Assembly (NCBI GenBank): GCA_035361075.1
Contig: DAOSBX010000053.1
Coordinates: forward strand, 1-20,284
DNA from: Candidatus Hydrogenedens sp.
Lineage (GTDB): Bacteria > Hydrogenedentota > Hydrogenedentia > Hydrogenedentales > Hydrogenedentaceae
Direction: 5' to 3'
DNA: 20,284 nucleotides
Shown here: positions 7,243 to 15,147 of the stretch, piece by piece
Numbering within the stretch: the stretch's first letter is position 1
Layout of the letters: each line of letters begins with the position of its first letter
Program-made: the position numbers and the translations under genes
Notes under the pieces: generated by a model
What the model saw: only the letters and a program-made list of their open reading frames with translations
What the model was told of the DNA's origin: nothing
The model's database searches: none

Positions 7243-7773
7243 ATGAACAAAGAAACAAAACATGCTTGCGTTGAAGAGGCAAGCGAAGAAGAATTACTAA
7301 CTCGTCTCGACGGAATTATTGCAGAATATCGAGACAAGCCAGGTGCACTTATTCCTGTTCTGCAAATTGCACAGGCTATGTTCGGATATTTACCCGAAAG
7401 TGCACTAAAAAAAATCAGTTTAGGATTAAACAAATCCTATAGTGAAGTGGCCGGTGTTGTTACTTTTTATTCATTCTTTTCAACGCAACCTCGCGGAAAA
7501 CACACAATACGTGTTTGTTTAGGGACTGCCTGTTATGTTCGTGGCGGAAAACAAGTGTTGTCTGCTTTGAAAGACAAACTAAAGATTGATGTTGGCGAAA
7601 CTACAAAAGATAGAATGTTCTCATTAGATGTGGCTCGTTGTTTTGGGGCTTGTGGTCTCGCTCCAGCCATTATGATTGATAATGAAGTACATCAAAGAGT
7701 TAAGCCCGCTAAAATTCAAGCAATCCTTGATATGTATATTGATAAAAATATAGAAGAAAAGTCAACAAAATAA
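7243..7773 (+). CDS. hndA: NuoE-like [2Fe-2S] subunit of NAD-linked [FeFe]-hydrogenase (HndA/HydC)
   Basis: This 176-residue thioredoxin-fold [2Fe-2S] protein corresponds to HndA of the Hnd-type enzymes and HydC of the Thermotoga-type trimer. It is homologous to NuoE of complex I. The four cluster ligands are visible as CLGTAC (Cys92, Cys97) and CFGAC (Cys133, Cys137). The N-terminal helical part contains the family signature ALIPVLQIAQAMFGYLP and the VAGVVTFYSFF segment. It should sit next to the flavin-containing HndC subunit and relay electrons in a cytoplasmic complex. AGGAG at 7231-7235 supports the start. The hndB gene follows after 13 bases. Confidence 0.95.
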   Translation: MNKETKHACVEEASEEELLTRLDGIIAEYRDKPGALIPVLQIAQAMFGYLPESALKKISLGLNKSYSEVAGVVTFYSFFSTQPRGKHTIRVCLGTACYVRGGKQVLSALKDKLKIDVGETTKDRMFSLDVARCFGACGLAPAIMIDNEVHQRVKPAKIQAILDMYIDKNIEEKSTK

Positions 7774-7786
7774 AGGAGATTTTATT

Positions 7787-8158
7787 ATGGCAGATATAAT
7801 TCGTTCACCAGAAGACCTAAATGCTTTAAAAGAAAAAGCACTCAAAGAAATTAATATCCGCTCACAACAAAAAGAGTTAGTAGTAACGGTCCACATGGGA
7901 ACATGTGGCATCGCAGCTGGTGCCAGAGATGTCTTAAAAAATTTAGTGGCTGAACTCTCGTCTCAGGGTATTGACTATGTAACTGTTCGTCAGTCTGGAT
8001 GCGCTGGTTTATGTGACCGTGAACCTATGATTACAGTTCTTCAAAAATCTTCAGGAACTGAATATCGATATGGCAAGTTGAACGCAGAAAAAGTGAGAAC
8101 TATTGTTCAGCAACATATCATATCTGGGAAACCAGTAATGGAATACCTTATTTCGTAA
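7787..8158 (+). CDS. hndB: Small ferredoxin-like subunit HndB
   Basis: This 123-residue protein has the HndB signatures: MGTCGIAAGARDVL (Cys40) and SGCAGLCDREP (Cys72, Cys76). HndB is the fourth subunit of the tetrameric NADP(H)- or NAD(H)-linked hydrogenases of the Desulfovibrio type and is absent from the trimeric HydABC enzymes. It has a thioredoxin-like [2Fe-2S] ferredoxin fold. Only three conserved cysteines are visible; as far as I recall this is normal for HndB, so whether it holds a full cluster is open. A ribosome binding site (AAGGAG, 7773-7778) overlaps the hndA stop codon, so the two are probably translationally linked. Confidence 0.9.
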   Translation: MADIIRSPEDLNALKEKALKEINIRSQQKELVVTVHMGTCGIAAGARDVLKNLVAELSSQGIDYVTVRQSGCAGLCDREPMITVLQKSSGTEYRYGKLNAEKVRTIVQQHIISGKPVMEYLIS

Positions 8159-8185
8159 TTAAACAATCATTCTTTGGGTTTACAA

Positions 8186-9661
8186 ATGGATAAATGGATA
8201 ATTAAAAACAAAGATGATGTAAAAATTGTAATAGGAATAGTGTTGATTCTTATTTCCTATCCACAATTTTGTTTTTCATCAGATGTAGAATTCGAGGTTG
8301 TTCATCCAGAAGACACAGGTGAAGCACTTATTAATCCAGGGATGGGGTGGGTTCTACATTTCTATGACAATGTCCCTGAAAATTATGGTTCTAAATTAGA
8401 GCCATCAGATACGGTAGACGATTTCCCAGGATTGACTGTGATCTATCTCCGTATCGCATGGTCCTTTTTAGAGCCAGAAGAAGGCAAATTTAATTGGTCT
8501 GTTTTGGATACCCCTGCCCAGAGATGGATTGCTAAGGAAAAGCAAATTGCACTCCGCATCACATGTAGTGAAACACCTATTCAATGGGCAACCCCAAAAT
8601 GGGTTTACGATGTCGGTGCTAAGGGCTATTTCTTTACACCACTACAAGGAACAAAAGAAGACGGAACACATTGGGAACCTGATTATAGTGACCCTATATT
8701 CTTAGAAAAATTAGACCATTTCTTACAAGAGTTAGCAAAACGGTACGATGGCAACCCTGAAGTTGCCTTCATAGATATTGGCTCATTAGGTGTCTGGGGA
8801 GAAGGGCATACGTGGCATAGTTCACAACAAAAAATCAGCGTCGAGACGGTAAAAAAACATATAGACTTGCACGTCAAACATTTTAAAAACACCTTAATCG
8901 CTTTGAACGATGATAGTATTACCAATGGACAAAAGATAACAGAATTGTCACCAGAGCAAAAAGAGATAATCGCTTATGCGAAAGAAAAAGGCTTAACCCT
9001 TCGCGATGATAGTATATTAGTTCAAGGTGGAGAGTATGCGTATATGAGTGCAGGTATTGCACAGGAGTTTTGGAAAGATAAAGCGGTGATTTTAGAAAGT
9101 GAACATTATGGCAATTCTAAAACAAATGGACATTGGGGAGACGGAACAAAATATCTACAAGCAGTAGAGGAGTATCATGCAAGTTATGCATCGATTCATT
9201 GGTGGCCCAGAGAATTCTTACAAGAGCGAAAAGATTTGATTGATAAAATGAATCTTCGGTTAGGTTATCGAATACTTCCTACCGAGATTAAATGGCAGAA
9301 ACAAGTGAAAATCTCTAACAATCGATGGGATGTCGAGTATCAATTTGCTAATAAAGGAGTTGCACCTTGTTATAAAGGCGGTTTTCCAATATTTACATGG
9401 AAAGATGATAAAGGTGGAATTGTCGCCACATTTGTTGACGATACTTTTAATGTAAACACATTGCCAGTTAGTTTGCCTAATGAAGTTCAGACTATAAAAC
9501 GGAAAGCCACATTTTTACTTCCCTACTTATTAAAAGAGGGAAATTATTCAGTTTACGTTTCCATCGGAACACGTACAGGAACACCAGTAATACAATTACC
9601 TATCTCAAATAAAGATAATGAGAAACGGTATTTAGTAGGACAGGTTGAAGTTATCCCATAA
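8186..9661 (+). CDS. Secreted DUF4832/beta-galactosidase-like protein inside the hydrogenase operon
   Basis: This protein of about 491 residues has an N-terminal hydrophobic signal (about residues 13-29) and a (beta/alpha)8-barrel-like region. It opens with NPGMGW (50-55), followed by YLRIAWSFLEPEEGKFNW, RITCSETP and GSLGVWGEGH with Glu206, a plausible acid/base residue. ILESEH (Glu304, Glu306) may hold the second carboxylate. A beta-sandwich C-terminal part fits the DUF4832 domain. Members resemble GH42/GH-A glycosidases; the substrate is unknown. It lies between hndB and hndC with a 27-base gap before it and 63 bases after it, so it should be cotranscribed, yet a secreted glycosidase has no evident place in a cytoplasmic hydrogenase. 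ATG 8186 is preferred over TTG 8174. Neither has a Shine-Dalgarno sequence, unlike the four hydrogenase subunit genes around it. Confidence 0.75.
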   Translation: MDKWIIKNKDDVKIVIGIVLILISYPQFCFSSDVEFEVVHPEDTGEALINPGMGWVLHFYDNVPENYGSKLEPSDTVDDFPGLTVIYLRIAWSFLEPEEGKFNWSVLDTPAQRWIAKEKQIALRITCSETPIQWATPKWVYDVGAKGYFFTPLQGTKEDGTHWEPDYSDPIFLEKLDHFLQELAKRYDGNPEVAFIDIGSLGVWGEGHTWHSSQQKISVETVKKHIDLHVKHFKNTLIALNDDSITNGQKITELSPEQKEIIAYAKEKGLTLRDDSILVQGGEYAYMSAGIAQEFWKDKAVILESEHYGNSKTNGHWGDGTKYLQAVEEYHASYASIHWWPREFLQERKDLIDKMNLRLGYRILPTEIKWQKQVKISNNRWDVEYQFANKGVAPCYKGGFPIFTWKDDKGGIVATFVDDTFNVNTLPVSLPNEVQTIKRKATFLLPYLLKEGNYSVYVSIGTRTGTPVIQLPISNKDNEKRYLVGQVEVIP

Positions 9662-9710
9662 AGGTTTATGTTTATGAAAGATAAAAATATAAGAAAACAT
9701 AATTTTATAG

Positions 9711-9717
9711 AAAGGAG
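9711..9717 (+). promoter_or_regulatory. Strong ribosome binding site of the hndC fusion gene
   Basis: AAAGGAG lies 7 bases before ATG 9725. It restores strong translation after the poorly initiated DUF4832 gene. No promoter or terminator was recognised in the 63-base gap. Confidence 0.6.
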
Positions 9718-9724
9718 ATAAAAT

Positions 9725-12700
9725 ATGAATTTAGTTCGAAGTCATGTGTTAATCTGTGCGGGCGCAGGATGTGTCGCCTCAGGCTCTATGGAGGTAAGCA
9801 GTGCTTTCTCAGAAGCACTTGCAAAACATGGTTTATCAGAAGAAATACAAGTAGTACATACAGGATGTCTAGGTCCATGTGCCATTGGTCCTGTGGTTGT
9901 TATTTATCCTGACGCCATTTTCTATCAAGGTGTCAAAACAACAGATGTTGAAGACATCGTCGTTGAACATCTGTTAAAGGGTCGACCAGTCAGTAGATTA
10001 AATTTTAAATCTACGACAACCTCTCAGATTATACCTGCATTGCAGGAAATCGGTTTCTTTAAACAACAGACAAAAATTGTGTTAAGAAATTGCGGTATTA
10101 TCGACCCTACAAAAATTGAAGAATATATAGCCAGGGATGGTTATCAAGCCTTAGCAAAGGTATTAACCCAAATGACACCCGAACAAGTTGTAGAAGAAGT
10201 CAAAAAATCAGGGCTACGTGGTCGAGGCGGTGCAGGGTTCCCGACAGGAATTAAATGGGAAGTTACAAGAAAAGCACCAGGAGATAAGAAATATGTCCTT
10301 TGCAACGCAGATGAAGGAGACCCAGGTGCATTTATGGACAGAAGCGTTCTGGAAGGCGACCCACATAGTGTTATTGAAGCAATGATTATTGCAGGATACG
10401 CCATTGGTTCTGACCAGGGATATATTTATGTCCGTGCAGAATATCCTCTGGCAGTTGAAAGATTAAATATAGCGATAGCACAAGCCAGAGAATATGGTTT
10501 ATTAGGCAAAAACATTATGGGAACGAATTTCAGTTTTGACCTTGAAATACGTATGGGTTCTGGAGCTTTCGTATGTGGTGAAGAAACTGCATTGATGCGT
10601 TCTATCGAAGGAAAACGTGGCGAACCCAGACCGCGTCCACCGTTCCCCGCATATAAGGGTTTATGGGAAAAACCCAGTTTGTTAAATAATGTCGAGACCT
10701 ATGCAAATATCCCTGTGATTATATTAAAAGGTGCTGATTGGTTTGCCTCAATAGGAACAGCGAAAAGCAAAGGGACTAAAGTATTTGCACTGGCAGGAGC
10801 AGTAAACAATACAGGATTAGTCGAAATTCCAATCGGTACACCATTAGGCGAAATTATTTATGACATCGGTGGTGGAATTCCACGAGGCAAACAATTTAAA
10901 GCGGCACAAATCGGAGGTCCTTCTGGTGGGTGTATCCCAAAACAGCACTTGAATGTACCAGTAGATTACGAGTCATTACAAGAATTAGGAGCGATTATGG
11001 GTTCTGGCGGATTAATCGTTATGGATGAAGATACGTGTATGGTAGATATGGCTCGTTTCTTCCTTGATTTCGTTCAAGATGAATCTTGTGGTAAATGTGT
11101 CCCATGCCGAGTTGGAACGAAAAGAATGTTAGAAATTGTAACGAGGATTTGTGAAGGTAGGGGAGAGGAAGGTGACATTGAAAAGTTAATCGAATTGGGA
11201 CAAAAGATTAAAGATGCTTCCTTATGCGGTTTAGGACAAACAGCTCCAAACCCAGTTCTTTCCGCTATTCGCCATTTCCGTGAAGAGTTTGAAATACATA
11301 TAAGGGAACACAGATGCCCAGCAGGTGTGTGTCCTTCCCTTGTTCGGGCACCCTGTATGAGTGCTTGCCCAGCAAATGTATACATTCCAGGTTTTGTTTC
11401 TCTTATCGCAGAAAAACGGTATGCGGAAGCGTTGCGGGTTCACAGAGACCAAAATCCATTTGCTTCTGTTTGTGCTCGGGTTTGCTTCCATACCTGTGAA
11501 GATAAGTGCCGTAGAGCCACATTAGATGATGCAGTATCTATACGTGGATTGAAACGGTTCATGGTCGAACAAGAAGTAACAATTCAACTTCCTGAAATCC
11601 GTGAAAATGAACAAAACCTCAAAAGAAAGATTGCAATAATAGGTGCAGGTCCAGCAGGGCTAAGCTGTGCATATTTCTTAGCACGGTTGGGCTATCAACC
11701 ACGTGTATTTGAATCTGCACCCAGACCAGGTGGTATGTTGGTTCAAACAATTCCTGCTTATCGATTACCCCGGGAAGAACTTGCTCGTGAAATTCGTATG
11801 ATAGAGAGAATGGGAGTTGTCATAGAAACGGAAAAAGCATTAGGTAAAGACTTTACATTACAAAGTCTAAGAGATGAAGGCTATGAGGCTATCTTTTTAG
11901 GTATTGGGGCTCCTATGGGACAAAAGTTAAGAATTCCAGGAGAAGATGCAGAAGGTGTAGTAGAAGCCATTGATTTCCTTCGTGAATACAATTTGCGAGG
12001 TTCTGTCCCTGTCGGTAAGAAGGTTGTAGTTATTGGCGGTGGAAATGCCGCAATTGACGCAGCTCGAACTGCAATACGATTGGGTGCCAAGAAAGTTACT
12101 ATTCTATACCGTCGAACAAGAGAAGAAATGCCAGCATATAAAGAAGAAATAGAAGAAGCGGTTAACGAAGGTGTGATTCTAAAAATGTTAGTTTCACCAC
12201 TCGAAATTATTACAAAGGGCAAAAAAGTTGTTGGTGTAAAATGTCAACACATGTGGTTAGGTGAATACGACCGTTCAGGACGTCGTAGACCCGAAGCAAA
12301 ATCAGGTGAAGAACCCTTCATTGAAGAGGCTGACCAGGTTATTGCAGCTATTGGTCAAACAGTCAACTTAAAACAATATGTAGATGGTTTAGATGTCAAA
12401 TTAAATCCCTCAGGGTTTTTATGGGTCGACCCTGTATATAATCAAACCTCAGTAGAATGGTTATTTGCTGGTGGTGACATTAGCACAGGACCTGCTTCGG
12501 TTGTAGAGGCAGTTGGTGCTGGTGAACGAGCAGCAGTAGGTATTGATAAATACCTAACTGGCGAAGAACATGCATTCTGGAGAGAACCATATATCGTGGA
12601 TACAGAATTTGACCCCGAATCCGACCCAGTCGATTTCCCAAGAGCAAAAATGAGGCTATTACCTGTTGAAAAACGTGTCCACAACTTCAACGAGGTTGAA

Positions 12701-12796
12701 ATGCCATTTACTGAAACCATAGCAATGCGAGAAGCAAGACGTTGCTTACGTTGCGATTACCGTGAAACAAAAGTAACTGTAAATACACAAAAATAA
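9725..12796 (+). CDS. hndC: HndC/HydB hydrogenase flavoprotein subunit fused to a GltD/NfnB-like NAD(P)H oxidoreductase module
   Basis: This 1023-residue cytoplasmic fusion has two halves. Residues 1 to about 530 are a NuoF-like HndC/HydB. They contain a thioredoxin-like [2Fe-2S] domain (Cys11, Cys16, Cys48, Cys52), the FMN/NADH site GLRGRGGAGFP (163-173) with NADEGDPGAF, and a [4Fe-4S] site CGKCVPC (455-461) plus Cys501. The usual C-terminal two-cluster ferredoxin is missing. After the retained CPAGVC (531-536) comes a GltD/NfnB-type module. It has Cys544 and Cys548, then Cys583, 587, 591 and 595 for [4Fe-4S] clusters, FAD-binding GAGPAG (640-645) and nucleotide-binding GGGNAAIDAA (from 771). 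YRRTREEMP (795-803) is the motif that in GltD favours NADPH, and FAGGD completes the FAD site. The fusion suggests coupling of NAD(H), NADP(H), ferredoxin and H2. The reading frame is continuous, so this is not an assembly join of two frames. Confidence 0.93.
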   Translation: MNLVRSHVLICAGAGCVASGSMEVSSAFSEALAKHGLSEEIQVVHTGCLGPCAIGPVVVIYPDAIFYQGVKTTDVEDIVVEHLLKGRPVSRLNFKSTTTSQIIPALQEIGFFKQQTKIVLRNCGIIDPTKIEEYIARDGYQALAKVLTQMTPEQVVEEVKKSGLRGRGGAGFPTGIKWEVTRKAPGDKKYVLCNADEGDPGAFMDRSVLEGDPHSVIEAMIIAGYAIGSDQGYIYVRAEYPLAVERLNIAIAQAREYGLLGKNIMGTNFSFDLEIRMGSGAFVCGEETALMRSIEGKRGEPRPRPPFPAYKGLWEKPSLLNNVETYANIPVIILKGADWFASIGTAKSKGTKVFALAGAVNNTGLVEIPIGTPLGEIIYDIGGGIPRGKQFKAAQIGGPSGGCIPKQHLNVPVDYESLQELGAIMGSGGLIVMDEDTCMVDMARFFLDFVQDESCGKCVPCRVGTKRMLEIVTRICEGRGEEGDIEKLIELGQKIKDASLCGLGQTAPNPVLSAIRHFREEFEIHIREHRCPAGVCPSLVRAPCMSACPANVYIPGFVSLIAEKRYAEALRVHRDQNPFASVCARVCFHTCEDKCRRATLDDAVSIRGLKRFMVEQEVTIQLPEIRENEQNLKRKIAIIGAGPAGLSCAYFLARLGYQPRVFESAPRPGGMLVQTIPAYRLPREELAREIRMIERMGVVIETEKALGKDFTLQSLRDEGYEAIFLGIGAPMGQKLRIPGEDAEGVVEAIDFLREYNLRGSVPVGKKVVVIGGGNAAIDAARTAIRLGAKKVTILYRRTREEMPAYKEEIEEAVNEGVILKMLVSPLEIITKGKKVVGVKCQHMWLGEYDRSGRRRPEAKSGEEPFIEEADQVIAAIGQTVNLKQYVDGLDVKLNPSGFLWVDPVYNQTSVEWLFAGGDISTGPASVVEAVGAGERAAVGIDKYLTGEEHAFWREPYIVDTEFDPESDPVDFPRAKMRLLPVEKRVHNFNEVEMPFTETIAMREARRCLRCDYRETKVTVNTQK

Positions 12797-12815
12797 AAAG
12801 ATAGGAGATTTAATT

Positions 12816-14588
12816 ATGCCAAAAGTAACCATAGATGGAATTCAGATTGAAGTTCCCGAGGGAACGACTATATTACAAGCAGCAAAAAAAGTAGGAATTC
12901 AGATTCCAACATTATGCTACTTGGAAGAAATTCAAGCAATTGGTGCTTGTCGTGTTTGCGTTGTTGAAGTTGAAGGAGCACGTACCCTTGTCGCTTCATG
13001 TGTCGCTCCTGTTGCAGATGGTATGAAAATACATACGAATTCAAAAAGAGCACGCGAAGCCCGAAAAACAGTAGTGGAATTGTTATTATCAGACCATGAT
13101 GGCGATTGCCAGATTTGTGTCCGCAATGAAGATTGTGAATTACAAGCATTAGCACGAACCCTTGGGATAAAGGAAATTCGCTATCAAGGTGAAAAAAGCA
13201 AACAGATTATTGACGATACGACACCTGCTATTGTTCGGGATACATCAAAATGTGTGCTATGCAGAAGGTGTGTTACGGTTTGTAATGAAGTTCAGGGTGT
13301 CGGTGGATTATTCCCCCAAAATCGTGGCTTTGAAACAGTAATAGGTCCCGCATTTTGTAGTGATTTAGATGATGTTGTATGTGTCCAATGCGGTCAATGT
13401 GGCGCTGTGTGTCCTGTAGGTGCTATTGTGGAAAGAGACCAAATTGCCGATGTCTTCTCCGCATTAGACGACCCTACAAAAACAGTTGTTGTCCAAACAG
13501 CCCCTGCAATTCGTGCCGCATTAGGTGAATGTTTTGGTTTACCACCAGGGACTTTAGTTACAGGAAAAATGGTTACAGCACTTCGTAGATTAGGCTTCCA
13601 TGCCGTTTTTGATACAAACTTCGCCGCTGACCTTTGTATTCTGGAAGAAGGTACAGAATTACTTACCCGTTTGAAGAAAAAATTAGTAAACGGTGAAGAC
13701 ATTGCCTTACCTATGTTTACCAGTTGTTCACCAGGCTGGATTAAATTTTTAGAACATTTCTACCCAGATATGATTCCCAATGTCTCTACATGCAAATCGC
13801 CTCAACAGATGTTCGGTGCTATCGCAAAGACTTATTATGCAAAGAAAATCGGTAAGAAACCCGAAGATATTGTAGTTGTTTCTATTATGCCCTGCACCGC
13901 AAAGAAATACGAACATCAGCGTCCAGAAATGAATAGTTCTGGCGTCCGCGACGTGGATTATGTGCTAACAACACGTGAGTTAGGCAGAATGATAAAAGAA
14001 GCAGGTATTGATTTTGTCAATTTGCCAGATGATAAGCAAGATTCACCATTAGGAATATCCACAGGTGCTGCGGATATCTTCGCAAATACGGGTGGTGTTA
14101 TGGAAGCAGCAATTCGAACTGTTTATGAAAAAGTAACAGGTCGTGAACTGCCTTTTGATGGACTTCATGTCACACCTATTGAAGGACTTGAAGGAATTAA
14201 AGAAGCCTCTTTGAAACTTGAAAAATGCGTTCCTGATTGGTCCTTCTTGGAAGGAGCTACTGTAAATGTCGCAGTCGCACATGGGTTAGGTAATGCAAGA
14301 GCATTGATAGAACGAGTTCGCTCCGGAGAAAAGGCATATCACTTCATAGAAATTATGACCTGCCCCGGTGGATGTATTGGCGGTGGGGGACAACCCCGAC
14401 TCACAGATAATTCTGTCCGTCTCGCTCGCATTCAGGCAATATATAAAGAGGATGAAGGAAAACAACTTCGTAAGTCCCACGAGAACCCAGATATAAAGAA
14501 GTTATATGAAGAATTTTTAGGACATCCTAATAGCGAAACTTCTCATCATCTATTACATACACACTATAACCCGAGAACAAAGGTATAG
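12816..14588 (+). CDS. hndD: Catalytic [FeFe]-hydrogenase subunit HndD/HydA
   Basis: This 590-residue catalytic subunit reversibly reduces protons to H2. In order it has: an N-terminal [2Fe-2S] domain (Cys34, 45, 48, 62); the His-ligated [4Fe-4S] site (His94, Cys98, 101, 107); a 2[4Fe-4S] ferredoxin domain (Cys146, 149, 152, 156 and 189, 192, 195, 199); and the H-cluster domain. The latter has all three signatures: TSCSPGW (302-308, Cys304), MPCTAKKYE (Cys360) and EIMTCPGGCIGGGGQP (512-527, Cys516 and Cys520). A small-subunit-like tail follows. The size matches HndD; there is no extra C-terminal cluster domain as in Thermotoga HydA. Ser305 replaces the second Cys of the classical TSCCP, the proton-relay residue. 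AGGAG at 12803-12807 supports the start. It is the last gene before a strong terminator. Confidence 0.96.
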   Translation: MPKVTIDGIQIEVPEGTTILQAAKKVGIQIPTLCYLEEIQAIGACRVCVVEVEGARTLVASCVAPVADGMKIHTNSKRAREARKTVVELLLSDHDGDCQICVRNEDCELQALARTLGIKEIRYQGEKSKQIIDDTTPAIVRDTSKCVLCRRCVTVCNEVQGVGGLFPQNRGFETVIGPAFCSDLDDVVCVQCGQCGAVCPVGAIVERDQIADVFSALDDPTKTVVVQTAPAIRAALGECFGLPPGTLVTGKMVTALRRLGFHAVFDTNFAADLCILEEGTELLTRLKKKLVNGEDIALPMFTSCSPGWIKFLEHFYPDMIPNVSTCKSPQQMFGAIAKTYYAKKIGKKPEDIVVVSIMPCTAKKYEHQRPEMNSSGVRDVDYVLTTRELGRMIKEAGIDFVNLPDDKQDSPLGISTGAADIFANTGGVMEAAIRTVYEKVTGRELPFDGLHVTPIEGLEGIKEASLKLEKCVPDWSFLEGATVNVAVAHGLGNARALIERVRSGEKAYHFIEIMTCPGGCIGGGGQPRLTDNSVRLARIQAIYKEDEGKQLRKSHENPDIKKLYEEFLGHPNSETSHHLLHTHYNPRTKV

Positions 14589-14600
14589 AACAATCATTAT

Positions 14601-14632
14601 AAAAGGGGAGTGTTAATAAACACTCCCCTTTT
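14601..14632 (+). terminator. Rho-independent terminator of the structural hydrogenase operon
   Basis: A perfect 14-bp stem (14601-14614 with 14619-14632, core GGGGAGTGTT/AACACTCCCC) with a 4-base AATA loop ends in TTTT. It starts 12 bases after the hndD stop and separates the structural operon from the downstream response regulator and maturation genes. Confidence 0.93.
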
Positions 14633-14705
14633 AATATAAAAAAGTTGTATAATAAAAATACATAGGACTTTGTAGGGTGTGAGTAAATATGTATAGGAAA
14701 CAAAA

Positions 14706-15101
14706 ATGAATCAGAAACTTATAATGGTAGTTGATGATGATATTGATGTGCAGGATTTCTGTAAAATCGTATTAGAGAGAGAAAATTATAAGGTAATAAC
14801 ATTTTCCAATTCAGAGAGTGCCCTTGAATTTCTATCAAACAACACCCCCTCCGTAATTATTACTGATTTAATGATGGGTGGAATTGATGAAGGTATCCAG
14901 TTTGTTAATAAAGTTAGAGAATTTAATGATGATAAAGCACATATTCCCATTATTATGATAACAGGTATAAATTCAAAATTGGGATATGACATTAGCCCCC
15001 GTTCTGATGAAGAAAAGAAGCAGATGAAAATTGATGAATTTATATCAAAACCTTTAAATCCTAAACAATTAATTAGCGTACTAAAAAAAATTAGCAAATA
15101 A
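14706..15101 (+). CDS. Single-domain CheY-like response regulator
   Basis: This 131-residue protein consists of a receiver domain only. It has the acidic cluster Asp10-Asp11-Asp12, the phosphoacceptor Asp54 (in VIITDLMMGG), Thr86 (MITG) and the switch Lys115 followed by Pro116. No output domain is present, so it should act by protein contact or as a phosphotransfer element. No histidine kinase is in the window. Between helix 4 and the Lys region it has a short charged insertion (SPRSDEEKKQMKID). An AGGA at 14695-14698 precedes the ATG. It lies 73 bases after the hydrogenase terminator and 46 bases before hydG, so it may lead the maturation operon. A functional link to the hydrogenase is only suggested by position. 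Confidence 0.9.
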   Translation: MNQKLIMVVDDDIDVQDFCKIVLERENYKVITFSNSESALEFLSNNTPSVIITDLMMGGIDEGIQFVNKVREFNDDKAHIPIIMITGINSKLGYDISPRSDEEKKQMKIDEFISKPLNPKQLISVLKKISK

Positions 15102-15147
15102 ATATCCTTATTGGATATTTTCTAATAAAATATAAGGAGAAAAAATT

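Noticed and set aside
9666..9702. TTATGTTT...AAACATAA inverted repeat before hndC
   Set aside because: All-AT arms except one pair, with a 21-base loop; not a credible terminator or operator.
11074..11385. About 100-codon frames on the - strand within hndC (also 11881-12222 and 12442-12720)
   Set aside because: They are antisense to a continuous 1023-codon gene with conserved motifs throughout; they are shadows of its codon pattern.
9725..12796. Possibility that the fusion is an artefact joining two adjacent genes
   Set aside because: The frame is continuous with no stop. The junction has a conserved CPAGVC followed directly by GltD-type cysteines, and both halves keep all key residues.
14646..14662. 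TGTAT-N7-ATACA inverted repeat near a TATAAT after the hydrogenase terminator
   Set aside because: The arms are 5 bp and AT-rich, do not match Rex, and no -35 box is present. Expected by chance.
15100..15120. 8-bp AT-rich hairpin (AAATATCC/GGATATTT) between the response regulator and hydG as a terminator
   Set aside because: The stem has only two GC pairs and no proper T-run follows; at most it is a weak pause site.
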